Shown here one piece after another: positions 49,347-60,379 of a DNA stretch of 64,000 nt. The translations under genes were made by a program, and so were the position numbers. Position 1 is the stretch's first letter. Each line of letters begins with the position of its first letter. The notes under the pieces are model-generated. The model made no database searches, had not been told where the DNA came from, and worked only from the letters and a program-made list of their open reading frames with translations. The stretch comes from Platycnemis pennipes (taxonomy: Eukaryota; Arthropoda; Insecta; Odonata; Platycnemididae): positions 94,011,470 to 94,075,469 of the forward strand of contig OW121848.1 in the NCBI GenBank assembly GCA_933228895.1. The letters run 5' to 3'.

Positions 49347-49492
49347 TCATCCAATTAATCCAGGAGAGGCATTGTAGCATCCCGTACCACTTTGGCTATA
49401 TTCGATTTGGAACCCGATTTCTTCTCCAAAATTAACGGCGTTGGCGAGCGAATCTGTTCTAAATAAAACGAAAAAAGGTCCCTGTTCATTTG
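49347..49492 (-). CDS. CUB-like gene C exon 6 equivalent and stop
   Basis: The acceptor TTTTTCAG|CA opens NEQGPFFVLFRTD..GEEIGFQIEYSQSG..C, ending in TGA at 49349-49347. It is 6 bases shorter than the gene B counterpart. Confidence 0.82.
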
Positions 49493-51961
49493 CTGAAAAA
49501 GAAGAATATTTCACAGGTCAATTTTCCATAGTAAATAAATCATTCTTAAATGCTAAGGAATAACATTACAAATAGGATTAAAACAAAGAGGAGTTTCAGG
49601 CTCCCAGCGAAAATGACCTGAGTGTTCAAAATAAATAGAATGAGGACTAGGTATAAATATTCGTTGCTGACAGAGGAGACGTACTCGCAAATGACCCAGT
49701 AAGATTTTCTTTGACAGTTAGAATATGCATTGTGGATATTTTATACACCTTGACTGACAATTTCCCATCCGACAAACCGCAGTATCTCGATTTAAGATAA
49801 TTCTACGCATAGCGCATACGCGATTTTCCTGATACTAGGCGGAAAATCGTTCTGATAATGAGACTTGATGGCATGATCAAGAACATCGTTGATGGACAAG
49901 TGGAAGGGAAGAGCGGCAAACGATGGCCTCGTATGAGATACATAGAACAAGTGATGAAGTTTGTGAAAGAGAAGAAAAACATGAATATGAAGAGAATAGC
50001 TGATAGGAGTATTCAGAGGAGAGTTACCAGTCTCAGAATTGCTGACTAATGATGATGTTGATGAGGAGAAACATGAAAATTCAGAGGGAAAAATATGACA
50101 CGAAGCAATTTAAACCACAGAGAGTAAAAGACGGGCGGATATCTCCGAAAAGCGGGGCGATATCTTTTTTATTTATCAATAACCCGAAAATCTTTACATC
50201 GGACTTTTTTAACAAATAACTATTAAACAAGTACAGACATCCATGCCCCAGGAAGAGAAAATCCTCCCCGGGCAGGATTTGAACCCGCGACCCTAGGATT
50301 GACAGGCGAGGTATTTACCCCGCCGCCACCGGGACCGGCAAAAAGACGGTCGATATGTTGAAAGCGCGGATTTTTTTCGACGTCCCCCATCTTTCGCACT
50401 CAATCGCATAAATCACTGTAAAAGAACGTTTTGCGCTCCATATTCTACTCACGTGAGACAGAACCACCCCTGAAGTAGTCACCGCAGTAACGGGAAACGT
50501 CAGCACCGTTTTCGGAGTGGCCATCCGGAATGAACAAGTAGTCCTGGGAGTTCGGCTGTGTAAGGTCTGTTGTCGGCATGTTACAGCCCGCAGTTCCATA
50601 CGGGAATTCCAAATTGTTTGCAGCCAGTTGGAAACCAGTGGGATGGTACCGGATGCTGCATACGTCAACGTCCCTTTTAAAGCAGATGGCGTAATTCAGG
50701 TGACCCTGATAGTGACCAACGCCATTGTTGTAATTGAAGCTCTCGAATTTTCCAGATCGTTCAGGGTAGTACTGCAAGCAGCCCGTTGGTGCTGAGGTGT
50801 AAAATATATATCCATGAATGTATGAAGGAAGAATTGACCTTGCAGAACGATCTTTTAATAATGAAAGAAATGCAGTTCAATGGTCATAAATATTACGTAG
50901 TTAGTGTCGTTCCATATCTCCCGAAAACAGTAAGGTTTACTCTTCACCAGTGATGCATTAGAAAATGTTACTTAGAGTATAAGGAGTATTCCTCAGAGGC
51001 ATTGCCGTGGTCTAATGGCACGGAGTGTAGGCGTGTCGCATTTTCGGCGGGCACACATTAAAATCATATCAACAACAAAATGGCTATATATATACATGTA
51101 TCCGCTATTTCTTCTCGCGAAGTCCTAGCCTTGCTTTTTTTAATATCGACCTAAGTTGGGGAAGTACTAAATTAATTGCCTGCCGCTGCATCATCTCGTG
51201 ACTAAGAATACTTTGAAACACTCCAGATTACCCCGCGATTCACCGTGAGGGTATATGGCAGGGGAAATCAAGGGATAAATGTATGGAGGAATAAAAAGAT
51301 TTAAAAAAATTATCTTCTTCCAGAAAGAAACAGCCTTTGGAGCTGAGTCTGTGGCTATGATAATATTTTCACATTTCTTGGTTAAAAATATTATGTTGGC
51401 TGCGTTACCACTGGCATTAGCCTGCGCTAAATGGTAGAGGACTAGGTTTAAGATTTTAGCAGTCCATCCGTTGGATCGTATGAAGGAAACGTAGGTTCTG
51501 TTTACAACACATTAATAACGAACGGTATTCAACCAGCATAAAACCAAAACGGTATTCAAGACCGAGGAAGAGAAGGAAGGTCGAGGAACTTGTGCCTTGT
51601 AGATGTTGAGAAAAGGATGTGATCATTACGAGAAGCTGAAAAGAACAGCAGAAAACAATGCGTTGTGCATCCACGAGGTGCATTTACGGCATGATGTTAG
51701 TGCTGAATCAACTAAAATAGACCTGCCATTGCCGCGATTTACATGGAGCCGTCGGGTTGACGAATTACACATTTAAACGATCTGCTGACATACTGCCGTT
51801 CTTACCACAAAGGTCTTTGGTATCGGGAGCGCAGCAATCTATCTGCGTGATCCTAATCTTCCACTGAGGAGGCTCAAGACCGTTGATCTGTGTTCGGTCA
51901 GCAAGATGAAATGCAATTTCCACAGGTGCAATGCCACTCGATGCATTCACAGGAACATAAA
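49347..51961 (-). CDS. Secreted CUB-like protein paralogue, last three exons (5' end not in view)
   Basis: The minus-strand exons are 51961-51806, 50791-50453 and 49492-49347, joined in frame by GT-AG introns and ending TGA. They correspond to exons 4, 5 and 6 of CUB-like gene B in phase, order and motif: IYVPVNASSG..FHLADRTQ, PQWKIRITQIDCCAPDTKDL CG, GCLQYYPERSGKFESFNYNN, HLNYAICFKRDVDVCSIRYH, SQDYLFIPDG, YCGD, FVLFRTD and GFQIEYSQSGTGC. Sequons NAS occur in its exons 4 and 6. By eye about three quarters of the exon-5 residues equal those of gene B. Equivalents of exons 1-3 are not seen between 52 and 64 kb: either the next intron exceeds 12 kb or the 5' part is lost. No disabling change is seen in what is present. 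Confidence 0.8.
49850..50065 (+). mobile_element. RTE-like LINE, 3' end only
   Basis: MRLDGMIKNIVDGQVEGKSG KRWPRMRYIEQVMKFVKEKK is the C-terminus of the same protein as at 36440-36560. Tandem stop codons and the ATGATGATGTTGATGAGG tail follow. Its C-terminal 60 codons are open, so this is one of the younger-looking copies. It lies in intron 5 of CUB-like gene C. Confidence 0.75.
50150..50338 (-). mobile_element. tRNA-derived SINE, minus
   Basis: The minus-strand head GGTCCCGGTGGCGGCGGGGT AAATACC carries a box-A-like region and GGGTTCAAATCCTGCCCGGG is box B (50273-50287). The body follows with CCTGGGGCATGGATGTCTGT. The head resembles a tRNA but lacks a proper acceptor stem, so it is not called a tRNA gene. 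Confidence 0.6.
50453..50791 (-). CDS. CUB-like gene C exon 5 equivalent
   Basis: 339 bases between ACACCTCAG|CA and TCAC|GTGAGT. The frame is intact throughout, with GCLQYYPERSG, CFKRDVDVCSIRY and QDYLFIPDG. Confidence 0.88.
51215..51280 (-). mobile_element. LINE 3' tail remnant, minus (diverged)
   Basis: CCAGATTACCCCGCGATTCA CCGTGAGGGTATATGGCAGG is a decayed ACCCTGCAAGCCACCGCGAGGGTGTGTGGCAGG terminus. Confidence 0.4.
51806..51961 (-). CDS. CUB-like gene C exon 4 equivalent
   Basis: The acceptor TCATTTCAG|TT and donor TGTG|GTAAGA bound 156 bases. They encode YVPVNASSGIAPVEIAFHLA DR and WKIRITQIDCC. Confidence 0.82.
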
Positions 51962-52092
51962 CTGAAATGAATAAATAACAATTGTCATGGTAGCACTACA
52001 ATCACGCTATTCCACACTCATTTTCAAAGGTTACGAACGTTACCCGTTAGTTTGTTGACCTGTTTCTGCAGTTAGGGTGACGGGAGGGTTCA

Positions 52093-52628
52093 ATGGGGGC
52101 GTTTTCTCGGAACCGAAATCGCAAATTTTTGCACTAAATTGTTAGATGGAAACGAAAAAAGAATTTTAGTGAAAAAATTAATCTTCTAACCACAACCATT
52201 CACTCATAAATCAAAAATCAAAATAAGCAAAAGGTGACGCCCACCGAAAATGCTGCTGTGATAACATTGACGTCACTTTCCTCCCGTCCTTGACTGCTCG
52301 TATGTGAAGGGGAGGGAGTGGAGGGGGATTCTAGGAAGGTTTGCTCGCACAGATGCTGTCGTAACTGCTCCGATTGGGAGAGCCAGCTGTGTCCCCCCCT
52401 TTGCGATAAGGCGAAGTAGCTTCGCGGGCTCATTTGTGATTGGACGAAGTCGTTATACGTCAGAGGTTGCACCACACCCACTTTTCCGAAAGGGTTAAGA
52501 ACATCAGTTTTTCGTCGCTCATAACTCGAGAAATAATTGACGGATCAAAAAACGGAAAAATACGGGTCTTATTATTTTACAAACTCTATCATATTCGGCA
52601 ATAAAAACAATATGGTAAACGTCCCCAT
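52093..52628 (-). mobile_element. TIR element of the ATGGGG family, copy 3
   Basis: 536 bp, inverted relative to 18102-18637 and of identical length. It starts ATGGGGGCGTTTTCTCGGAA and ends GGTAAACGTCCCCAT. It contains CCTCCCGTCCTTGACTGCTC and GACGAAGTCGTTATACGTCA. A clear target duplication is not visible. Confidence 0.8.
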
Positions 52629-53097
52629 TGATGGGTAATGAGGGATCTCGGTGACTTTCATAGTTTTGAGCACGAATGATGTTTTCTATCTCATCTTCCC
52701 GAAAGTGGCGTAAGAATTTTAATAAAGAATGTCAATAATTTGTATTAATTGTCCAAAGCCTACCTCATTTGTATTAGCTTTACTGTATTGCATATGTTTT
52801 GAAATTAATTTTCGTTCTTACTTTGCTCTATTAAATGAATCTTCTGTCGCTGCAATGCAAGCGTATTAATCCACTGAGTTATTCCCTTGGCTCTGGTATC
52901 TGGATCCACGGGCAACATTCACCTATTATACCCTATATGGTCATCCAACATTTTTCTCTCATAAAATGCCACACATTTCCTAGTCAAATCTGTTGGGACT
53001 CTTCCAAAATTCTGGCGACCCTTTTATCTAACAGGTTTTCCGTCATTCCTCAACGATAGTCAAATGTAGCAAAAATCTATTCGGAAGACCGAAGGCA

Positions 53098-53603
53098 ATG
53101 GGGGCGTTCACTCGGAACCGAAATCGCAATTTTGTACACGAAATCGTTAGATGGTAACGAAAAAAGAATTTTAGTTCACTCATAAATCAAAAATTAAAAT
53201 AAGCAAAAGGTGACGCCCACCGAAAATGCTGCTGTGATAACATTGATGTCACATTCCTCCCGTCCTTGACTGTTTGCAGGGGAGAGGAAGGGAGTGGAGG
53301 GGGATTCTCGGAAGGTCTGCTCGCACAGATGCTGTCGCAATCATTCCCATTGGCCGAGTCAGCTGTGTCCCCCCCGTTGCGATAAGGCAAAGTAGCTTCG
53401 CGGGTTCAGTTCTGATTCGACGAAGTCAATATACGTCAGAGGTTGCACCACACCCTCTTTTCCGAAAGGGTTAAAAACATCAGTTTTTCGCCGCTTATAA
53501 CTCAGGAAATAATTTTCGGATCAAAAAACGGAAAAATACGGGTCTTTTTATTTTACAAACTCTATCAGATTCGGCAATAAAAAAATATGGTAAACGACCC
53601 CAT
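53098..53603 (-). mobile_element. TIR element of the ATGGGG family, copy 4 (internal deletion)
   Basis: 506 bp in the same orientation as copy 3, beginning 469 bp after that copy ends. It lacks the block around GAAAAAATTAATCTTCTAAC found in the others. The rest is closely similar. Confidence 0.8.
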
Positions 53604-53967
53604 TCCTAGCCATGAGAAGTCAAGCGGTATTTATTGTTATTTCTTATGATGCTCACATAATTTTAATCGAATATTTTTTAAAATTGGCATATGTATTTGG
53701 CTTCTAGTGTGCTCTCATACATGCTGATGGCGATCTAAATTACTGGGCGATATTGACGAATCAACCATCAGGGTCAGCTTCTCAAGATAGCTTACTTATT
53801 CCACCTCACTTCTCTTGAATACTAGTTGAAATAGTATGAAGAAGGAATGAAAAATGGTTGCATAGATGAAGAGGTCGTAGAAATGAAGGGATAATGGAAA
53901 TCGATTCTACATTAAATATATTACTTTAAACAATAATCATACTTCATTGGCATAATCATACTTCACA

Positions 53968-54034
53968 GGGTGCGGCAACATAACTACCTTTTTTATATGG
54001 AATGACCCAAAAAGGAAGTTGTGTTGCCGCACCC
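53968..54034. repeat. Foldback, about 26-bp arms
   Basis: GGGTGCGGCAACATAACTAC CTTTTTT is followed after a short loop by AAAAAGGAAGTTGTGTTGCC GCACCC. It would form a strong imperfect hairpin. A box-B-like word GGGTTCGTATCC lies about 150 bp to the right (54181), possibly from a separate SINE fragment. Confidence 0.75.
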
Positions 54035-55422
54035 AAAAATGGAGTGGCATCTGTCTGTCGGTTCTTTGTTCTTTACGCATCTCCTCAAAAACCGCTTAAC
54101 CAATTGAGCTGAAATTATGTAGGTTTCCAGCGTATACATCAGATAGTGCTATAGACTATATAAAAAAAGACTCAGGTCCCGGGTTCGTATCCTGGCGCCA
54201 ATTATGTATTTTCATTGGTTTAAATAGACTTTTTCAATTTATTGGAGCGCAAGATTTTCTCTTTCGCTCAGTAAAATAACTAATCGGTTAATCGATTTAT
54301 TTCATTCTTTCTGTATTTAATGGGAAATTGTTTGACCTTTTATATTCTTTTGAACGATTTACACTTTTCTCTCGAGATTTCAGGGCAATGTGTCATTTAC
54401 GTTGAAATTTGATGTTGTTTTCGGTTCTTTTCCGAGCGTTGCTAAGGCATTTGCCATTGTCGTCTCCGAAATGAAAACATCGTTGATGCTTAACAGTTCA
54501 TTGTGGAAGGATGCCGTTAACGTAATTGTGCTTTTACCGAAGATATAGGAAGGATATGAACGCATTGTAGGCTATTCGTGAAGCAAGGTCAGCCAAATTT
54601 TTCCGCACAAAGATACGTGCTGACTACTAGAGCTACTCTCGGATTTAGTAGTTCTGCATTGGGTTAAAATTAGGTGTATTTAAATCAATGCTTAGGCGGT
54701 GTTCAAATTGTGAATGATTTTTTTTCTTTACGGGTTTGTGCATTTGAACCGACCTGGGACATGAAGAGAAGAGATGAAACGTTTTCCAAATCGTTGTCGA
54801 TTGAATTAGCTTGAGATTTTGGTAGTTTAACAAAAACCAGGGAAAATAATTCAAATTCCAATGGAGCATATGGTCTCATTGCGTATCCGTGGGATGTTCA
54901 TTGATGTCATTGCATTGATGCTAAAAAGTTCGTCCAAAAGCGATGACGTTAACAGCATTGTTATTTTCGTGAAGATATTGAAAGGTACAAAAAGAAGTAT
55001 CGCAGCTAATTCTTGAATCTAGATCGGCCATTTCATTCGGAAAAATCATACGGGCTTACTTTTCGCACTACTCCCAGATCAATTAGGTTTGCATTCGGTA
55101 AAACTAAAAGTATTTACATGAAAGTTTCTGCGGGGTTTAAAAGGTGAATATTTTATAGATTTATACCGTATTCCGAAGTGGACCGCTTTCAAAATTGTTG
55201 TCTTTTGAGACACAAGAACGTGATAAGAAACTTAAATGAAGTCTAATGAAAAATAACAGTTGCAAGATGAAAAAAATTGTGATATAGTTATACGTCAAAT
55301 GTACAGTAGAAGGTGTGAATATGCGCAACCGAGCGACGAGTATCTGTGCAAGTAGGCTAAGTCTGTACCAGGTTATAAGAATAGAATTTACTATAATTGG
55401 AATAAAATACAATTTTATTCCA
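54035..55422. other. No gene recognised
   Basis: AT-rich with only random short frames. The GGGTTCGTATCCTGGCGCCA word at 54181 is the single tRNA-like trace. Confidence 0.4.
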
Positions 55423-55961
55423 ATGGGGTCGTTTACCAAATGTTTTTTATTTCCGAATCTGATAGAGTTTGTAAAATAAAAAGACCCGTATTTTTCCGAT
55501 TTTTGATCCGGCAATTATTTCCCGAGTTATAAGCGGCGAAATACTGATGTTTTTAACCCTTTCGGAAAAGTGGGTGTGGTGCAACCTCTGACGTATATCG
55601 ACTTCGTCCAATCACAACTGAGCCCGCGAAGCTACTTTGCCTTGTCGCAATGAGGGGGCCACAGCAGACTACTCGGCCAATCGGAGCTATTGCGACGGCA
55701 TCTGTGCGAGCAGACCTTCCGAGAATCCACGTCCACTCCCTTCCCCTCCCCTAAAAGCAGTCAAGGGCGGGAGGAAAATGACGTCAATGTTATCACAGCA
55801 GCATTTTCGGTGGGCGTCACCTTTTGCTTATTCATATTTTTGGTTTATGAGTGAACGGTTGTGGTTAGAAGATTAATTTTTTCACTAAAATTCTTTTTTC
55901 GTTTCCATCTAACGATTTCGTGTACAAAATTGCGATTTCGGTTCCGAGTAAACGCCCCCAT
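55423..55961 (+). mobile_element. TIR element of the ATGGGG family, copy 5
   Basis: 539 bp, ATGGGGTCGTTTACCAAATG to GGTTCCGAGTAAACGCCCCC AT. It has the full-length interior and the same orientation as copy 2. The 79-codon frame inside is not conserved as a protein. Confidence 0.8.
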
Positions 55962-57214
55962 TAGAGTATTCGGTTAATGGTAGTTAAGCGGGGCCGTCGT
56001 GCAGGTAGCGAGGGGAACGTAGGTCATTAGAAGGGTCCACCCTCGGTTTCATCGAAAATCGAGCCTCGCCCGTCCCGGCAGCTCCGCGAACGTAGACCTT
56101 TCCCAGCGGGTGGGGTCCTCAGGGAAATTGACCACTAGACATGGTTTTTCGAAGCTATAAACTTTGGAACGTGTCAACAATTTATCTTCTTCATTGTATC
56201 GTTCATTCCAAGACGTCGAAAAACGTTTTTTGATTGACGCTCTACGATGAAAATTAAGGATTTTCCTATTTTTCGCGTAAAAAGCGGGTGGGATGTGGCA
56301 ACGTTGCTACCTGAGATGGTGAGTTTCGAAAAAGAGAACGGGAAGAGACAGACTGTGTGAGCATTCATTCGTACAGTTGTGACCTGATTCTTGGAGAGGC
56401 GACAGAGTATTTATTTGTCGGTTTTCAGTATCCTGAACATCTTATTCCATTCCACGTTGTGAAATGCCTAGTTGATGGAGGCTTTAACATGAGTCCAAAG
56501 CCAAAAGATTCTTTATATGTGTATATTAAAGACCGCCTGATACCAACGGCAGTTCGATCTCAGGCCTGGTGAGCAAGAGCAGTAAACTAAATTCGCGTGG
56601 AAACGATCGGAACATAATAATAGGTGGAGATTTCATACTTCTGTACTGGGGCACGAATAAGTTTATCACCGGAGTAAAAGACAAGATAAAGTCAAGACAA
56701 GAGTAACAGTCACTATTGTGAACCTTCACAACACACTCAATGCATCAATTGGTAACAGCATCCACCAGAGGAAATAGTACTGTCGATTTACTAGCGACAA
56801 ATGTACCAGAACATGTTGTAAAAGCAGTAAAAACTCGAAAAGAATAGCTCTCGTCCTAGCACTTACAAAATAAATGATAATGAAACAACAAACGTGGAAT
56901 CCATCAAAGATCTTGGAATAACACAGACACATGATATTTCCTGGGGTAAACACATACCTTCGTGAAATAATGGGTCAAGCAAATTATAAACTGAGATTCG
57001 TCAAAAGAGTACTGGGTAAATGTGACGATCATGTACGAGAAATCAGCTATTTTTCCCTTGTAAGACCTCATTTGGAATATGCTGCCAGTGAATGGGATCC
57101 CTACGAAATCGGTGTAAATAACGAACTTGAACGTGTGCAACAAAGATCGGCAAGATTTGTAAAGGAACGGTATGATAATCTTATTAGCGTAACCAGTCTA
57201 TTAAATGAATTAGT

Positions 57215-58187
57215 AGTAGTAACCTTAGACTTTTTGCAGACGATGCGGTGGTGTACAGGGGTATATCAAATGAAGAGGACAGGAAATTACTTAGCAAGGA
57301 TTTAGATGCAATTCAAGAGTGGTGCGACAAATGACAGTTAGAACTCAACCTTAAAAAGTGTGTAGCTATCAATTTTTGGAGGAGGAATAATTCGATAGAG
57401 CGATCCTATAGAAATAATAACACGAAGATCGTAAACGTTGAAACCGTAAGATATTTAGGTGTAACAATCGCTAAAGATTTATCGTGGGGAAGACACATAA
57501 GGGAAATATGCGGCCGAGCGAAGAGAAGGCTAGGATTTATAAAAAGAGTACTTGGGAAATGTGATGAGAAGACAAAAGAGCGATGCTACTTTTCACTAGT
57601 TAGGCCCCACCTTGAGTATGCAGCCAGTGTATGGGATTCTAATGAATTAGGTTTGATGAGAGAACTAGAAAGTGTGCAGCGTAGAGCAGCTAGGTTCGTC
57701 AAAAGGTGTTACGATAGGTTGAGTAGTGTATCAGAATTAATACAAGAATTAGGGTGGGAATCATTATCAGAGCGTAGATTAAAGTTCAGATTAAATCTAT
57801 TGCAGAAATTTCAATCGGATAGCTTTACTGAAGATGTTAGGCACATATTAAAAACACCAGCGTATTATGCTAGATTCGACCAGATAAATAAGATTAGAGA
57901 GATAGATTATCGTACAGATAGATTCAAAATGGCATTTTTCCCCCGTACTATAAGAGAACAGAATAGGCAGCATAGGAAAGGGATAGGTAGGGGAAATATT
58001 TTAGAGTATTCTGTAGTGCATGATGCATGTATTAACCCCTCAAATACTATAGATACTAACAATCTAGTTGCATGAGACCCTTTAGTTGCTTGCTTGCATG
58101 TTAGTAGTGCATGCTTGGTGACCTTCACCCCCTGCCACACACCCTAACGGTGGCTTGCAGGGTATCGTGTAGATGTAGATGTAGATT
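57215..58187 (+). mobile_element. LINE copy 2, 5'-truncated, inserted into copy 1
   Basis: Starts within the RT (frames give NLRLFADDAVVYRGISNEED) and passes one TGA at 57332-57334. It then runs open through YLGVTIAKDLSWGRHI, GFIKRVLGKCDEKTKERCYF SLVRPHLEYAASVWDS and RAARFVKRCYDRLSSVSELI QELGWESLSERRLKFRLNLL to a natural-looking end at NTIDTNNLVA. The 3' UTR ends CTGCCACACACCCTAACGGT GGCTTGCAGGGTATCGTGTA with the GATGTAGATGTA tail. RT family is jockey/CR1-like by these motifs. Words like ATTAAAT flank it on both sides. Confidence 0.8.
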
Positions 58188-58339
58188 AAATTGTGAATCA
58201 TTGTCAGATCGCAGATTGAAATTTAAACTTAATCTCTACAAATTCCAAGACTATATTTTCAGTGATGATGTTAAAAATATTTTGCGAACCCCAACTTACT
58301 ATGGAGGAATGGACCATAATCAGAAAATCAGAGAAATTC

Positions 58340-59400
58340 ATCTACATCTGCACGATACCCTGCAAGCCACCGCGAGGGTGTGTGGCAGGGGGTGAAGATC
58401 ACCAAGCATGCACTACTAACATGCAAACTGGCAACTATATTGTCTCATGCAACTTGATTGTTAGTATCTATGGTACTTAAGGGGTTAATACATGCATCAT
58501 GCACTACAGACTACTCTAAAATATTTCCCCTACCTATCCCTTTGCTATGCTGCCTATTCTGTTCTCTTATAGTAGGTACGGGGGAAAAATGCCATTTTGA
58601 ATCTATCTGTACGATAATCTATCTCTCTAATCTTATTTATCTGGTCGAAATTAGCATAATACGCTGATGTTTTTAATATGTGCCTGACATCTTCAGTAAA
58701 GCTATCTGATTGAAATTTCTCTAATAGATTTAATCTGTAGGTACTTTAACGTACGCTCTGATAATGATTCCCACCCTAATTCATGTATTAATTCTGATAC
58801 ACTACTCAACCTATCGTAACACCTTTTGACGAACCTAGCTGCTCTACGCTGCACACTGTCTAGTTCTCTCATCAAACCTAATTCATTAGAATCCCATACA
58901 CTGGCTGCATTGTCAAGGTGGGGCCTAACTAGTGAAAAGTAGCATCGCTCTTTTGTCTTCTCATCACATTTCCCAAGTACTATTTTTATAAATCCTAGCT
59001 TTCTCTTCGCTCGGCCGCATGCTTCCCGGATGTGTCTACCCCACGATAAATCTTTAGTGATTGTTACACCTAAATACCTTACGGTTTCAACGTTTTCGAT
59101 CTTCGTGTTATTAATTCTATAGGATCGCTCTATCGAATTATTCCTCCTCCAAAAATTGATAGCTACACACTTTTTAAGGTTGAGTTCTAACTGGTATTTG
59201 TTGCACCACTCTTGAATTGCATCTAAATCCTTGCTAAGTGATTTCCTGTCCTCTTCATTTGATATATCCCTGTACACCACCGCATCGTCAGCTAAAAGTC
59301 TAAGGTTACTATTAACTACGGTACCCAAATCGTTTATGTATAAAAGAAATAGAAGCGGACCTACAATGCTACCCTGGGGAACTCCCGATGTGACTTCGAT
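58340..59400 (-). mobile_element. LINE copy 3, 5'-truncated, inverted, inserted into copy 1
   Basis: The minus strand reads VTSGVPQGSIVGPLLFLLYI NDLG at 59390-59320, then LLADDAVVYRDISNEEDRKS, LNLKKCVAINFW, YLGVTITKDLSWGRHI and SLVRPHLDNAASVWDSNELG, running open for 208 codons from 59328. The 3' UTR and CATCTACATCTGCACGATAC tail follow at 58340. An exact 7-bp duplication GAAATTC lies at 58333-58339 and 59401-59407. LADD replaces the usual FADD at the RT catalytic site. Confidence 0.82.
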
Positions 59401-59959
59401 GAAATTCCTTCAGTCCTTATACCAACCTTATACCAAATAGTCCTTATACCAAATTGATGCCGAAATGACAGATTCAAAATGTCCTTTTTCCTCGTACTAA
59501 TAGGGAAATGAATAATGGTAAATATATCCAGTACGAGAGTAGAAATGGGTAACATTGTTAGCTGCATGTTGGTATAAGGACTTAAAGCTAACCCAACTAA
59601 CAGTATGTTTTTGCATACATGCTTTGCTTTTTTTATCTTTTTTTAAATAGTGTAGTTTTGAACAGTACGTATATAAATACTAATCCTTTTATGCATGATA
59701 TGTAGTACATGTTTGGTGATAATTCACCATCTGCCACATACCTTTATAGTGCCTTGCAGGGTATTATGTAGATGTAGTAACCAAGAAAGGCATTAGCGGC
59801 CATAAAGTAGTCACGGCTCAATTTTCTCTGAGAGCTAACAAACTCACGAGCAGAAAAGAAACTGTATTTGCTCGGTAAGGCTGATTATGGTGATATCTCT
59901 TAGCCGAAAGAGTCGTGTACATGGGAGTCAGCCAAATTCCATATACTTCTTCGTGCCTC

Positions 59960-60220
59960 ACATATTTTGGCGATTAAATGTTCATCCTCCGCTCATGTTC
60001 CGGCATTATGGTTTGAAAGCTTCAATTCTTCGCTCTATTGTTTTTCGATGTCCCATGTCTCTGACCCATAGAGTGACTTTTTCCATACGAATGTCTTGAT
60101 GGAGTGCTTTCTTGTTGGTAGGTGAAGGTTTTTGAGCCATGTAGTTGCCTCTTCTTCAGGAAAGGCTCCTTGGCCTGTGCTATTCTTCGGTTGATGTTGG
60201 TCATGCCTCCATCGCAAAAT
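59960..60220 (-). mobile_element. RTE-like RT C-terminal fragment, minus
   Basis: Two overlapping minus-strand frames give MTNINRRIAQAKEPFLKKRQ LHGSKTFTYQQE and, after a frameshift, SIKTFVWKKSLYGSETWDIE K. This is the conserved RIAxAKxAFxKKK..LYGSETW segment after the RT catalytic core, of the kind also at 36120-36270. Confidence 0.65.
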
Positions 60221-60379
60221 ATTAACTATTGCGGAGATAGCTGAAGTTCTTGATTTGTTGTCATTTCACTCCTTATATTTTGATATAACGAATTCACTCC
60301 AATCATACATGAAACTATGTTTTTTTAAGTCGCCTTCAAATATCTTAGAGAGGTGATGGTTTCGTCTACTCATAAAGAG

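Larger units (their letters stand above)
56590..59782 (+). mobile_element. Jockey/CR1-type LINE copy 1, split into three pieces by two later LINEs
   Basis: Piece 1 (about 56590-57214) has endonuclease words IIIGGDF, VKDKIKSRQE, MHQLVTASTRGNSTVDLLAT N. After an internal deletion, RT words follow: LGITQTHDISW, YFSLVRPHLEYAASEWDPYE and RFVKERYDNLISVTSLLNEL. Piece 2 (58188-58339) continues the same protein: CESLSDRRLKFKLNLYKFQD and ILRTPTYYGGMDHNQKIREI. Piece 3 (59408-59782) resumes with a frame resembling DRNDRFKMSFF and runs to its own 3' UTR and tail (CTGCCACATACC..GGGTATTATGTAGATGTAG). The order of interruption shows it is the oldest of the three. Confidence 0.75.

Noticed and set aside
50265..50338. 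tRNA gene on the minus strand
   Set aside because: Box B is good, but there is no cloverleaf with a complete acceptor stem, and a SINE body follows.
50517..50795. 92-codon plus-strand frame
   Set aside because: It is the antisense shadow of the conserved CUB-like exon 5.
58111..58395. 94-codon plus-strand frame with CRCRLNCESLSDRR
   Set aside because: It is a chance fusion of the tail of LINE copy 2, a piece of copy 1 and the inverted tail of copy 3.
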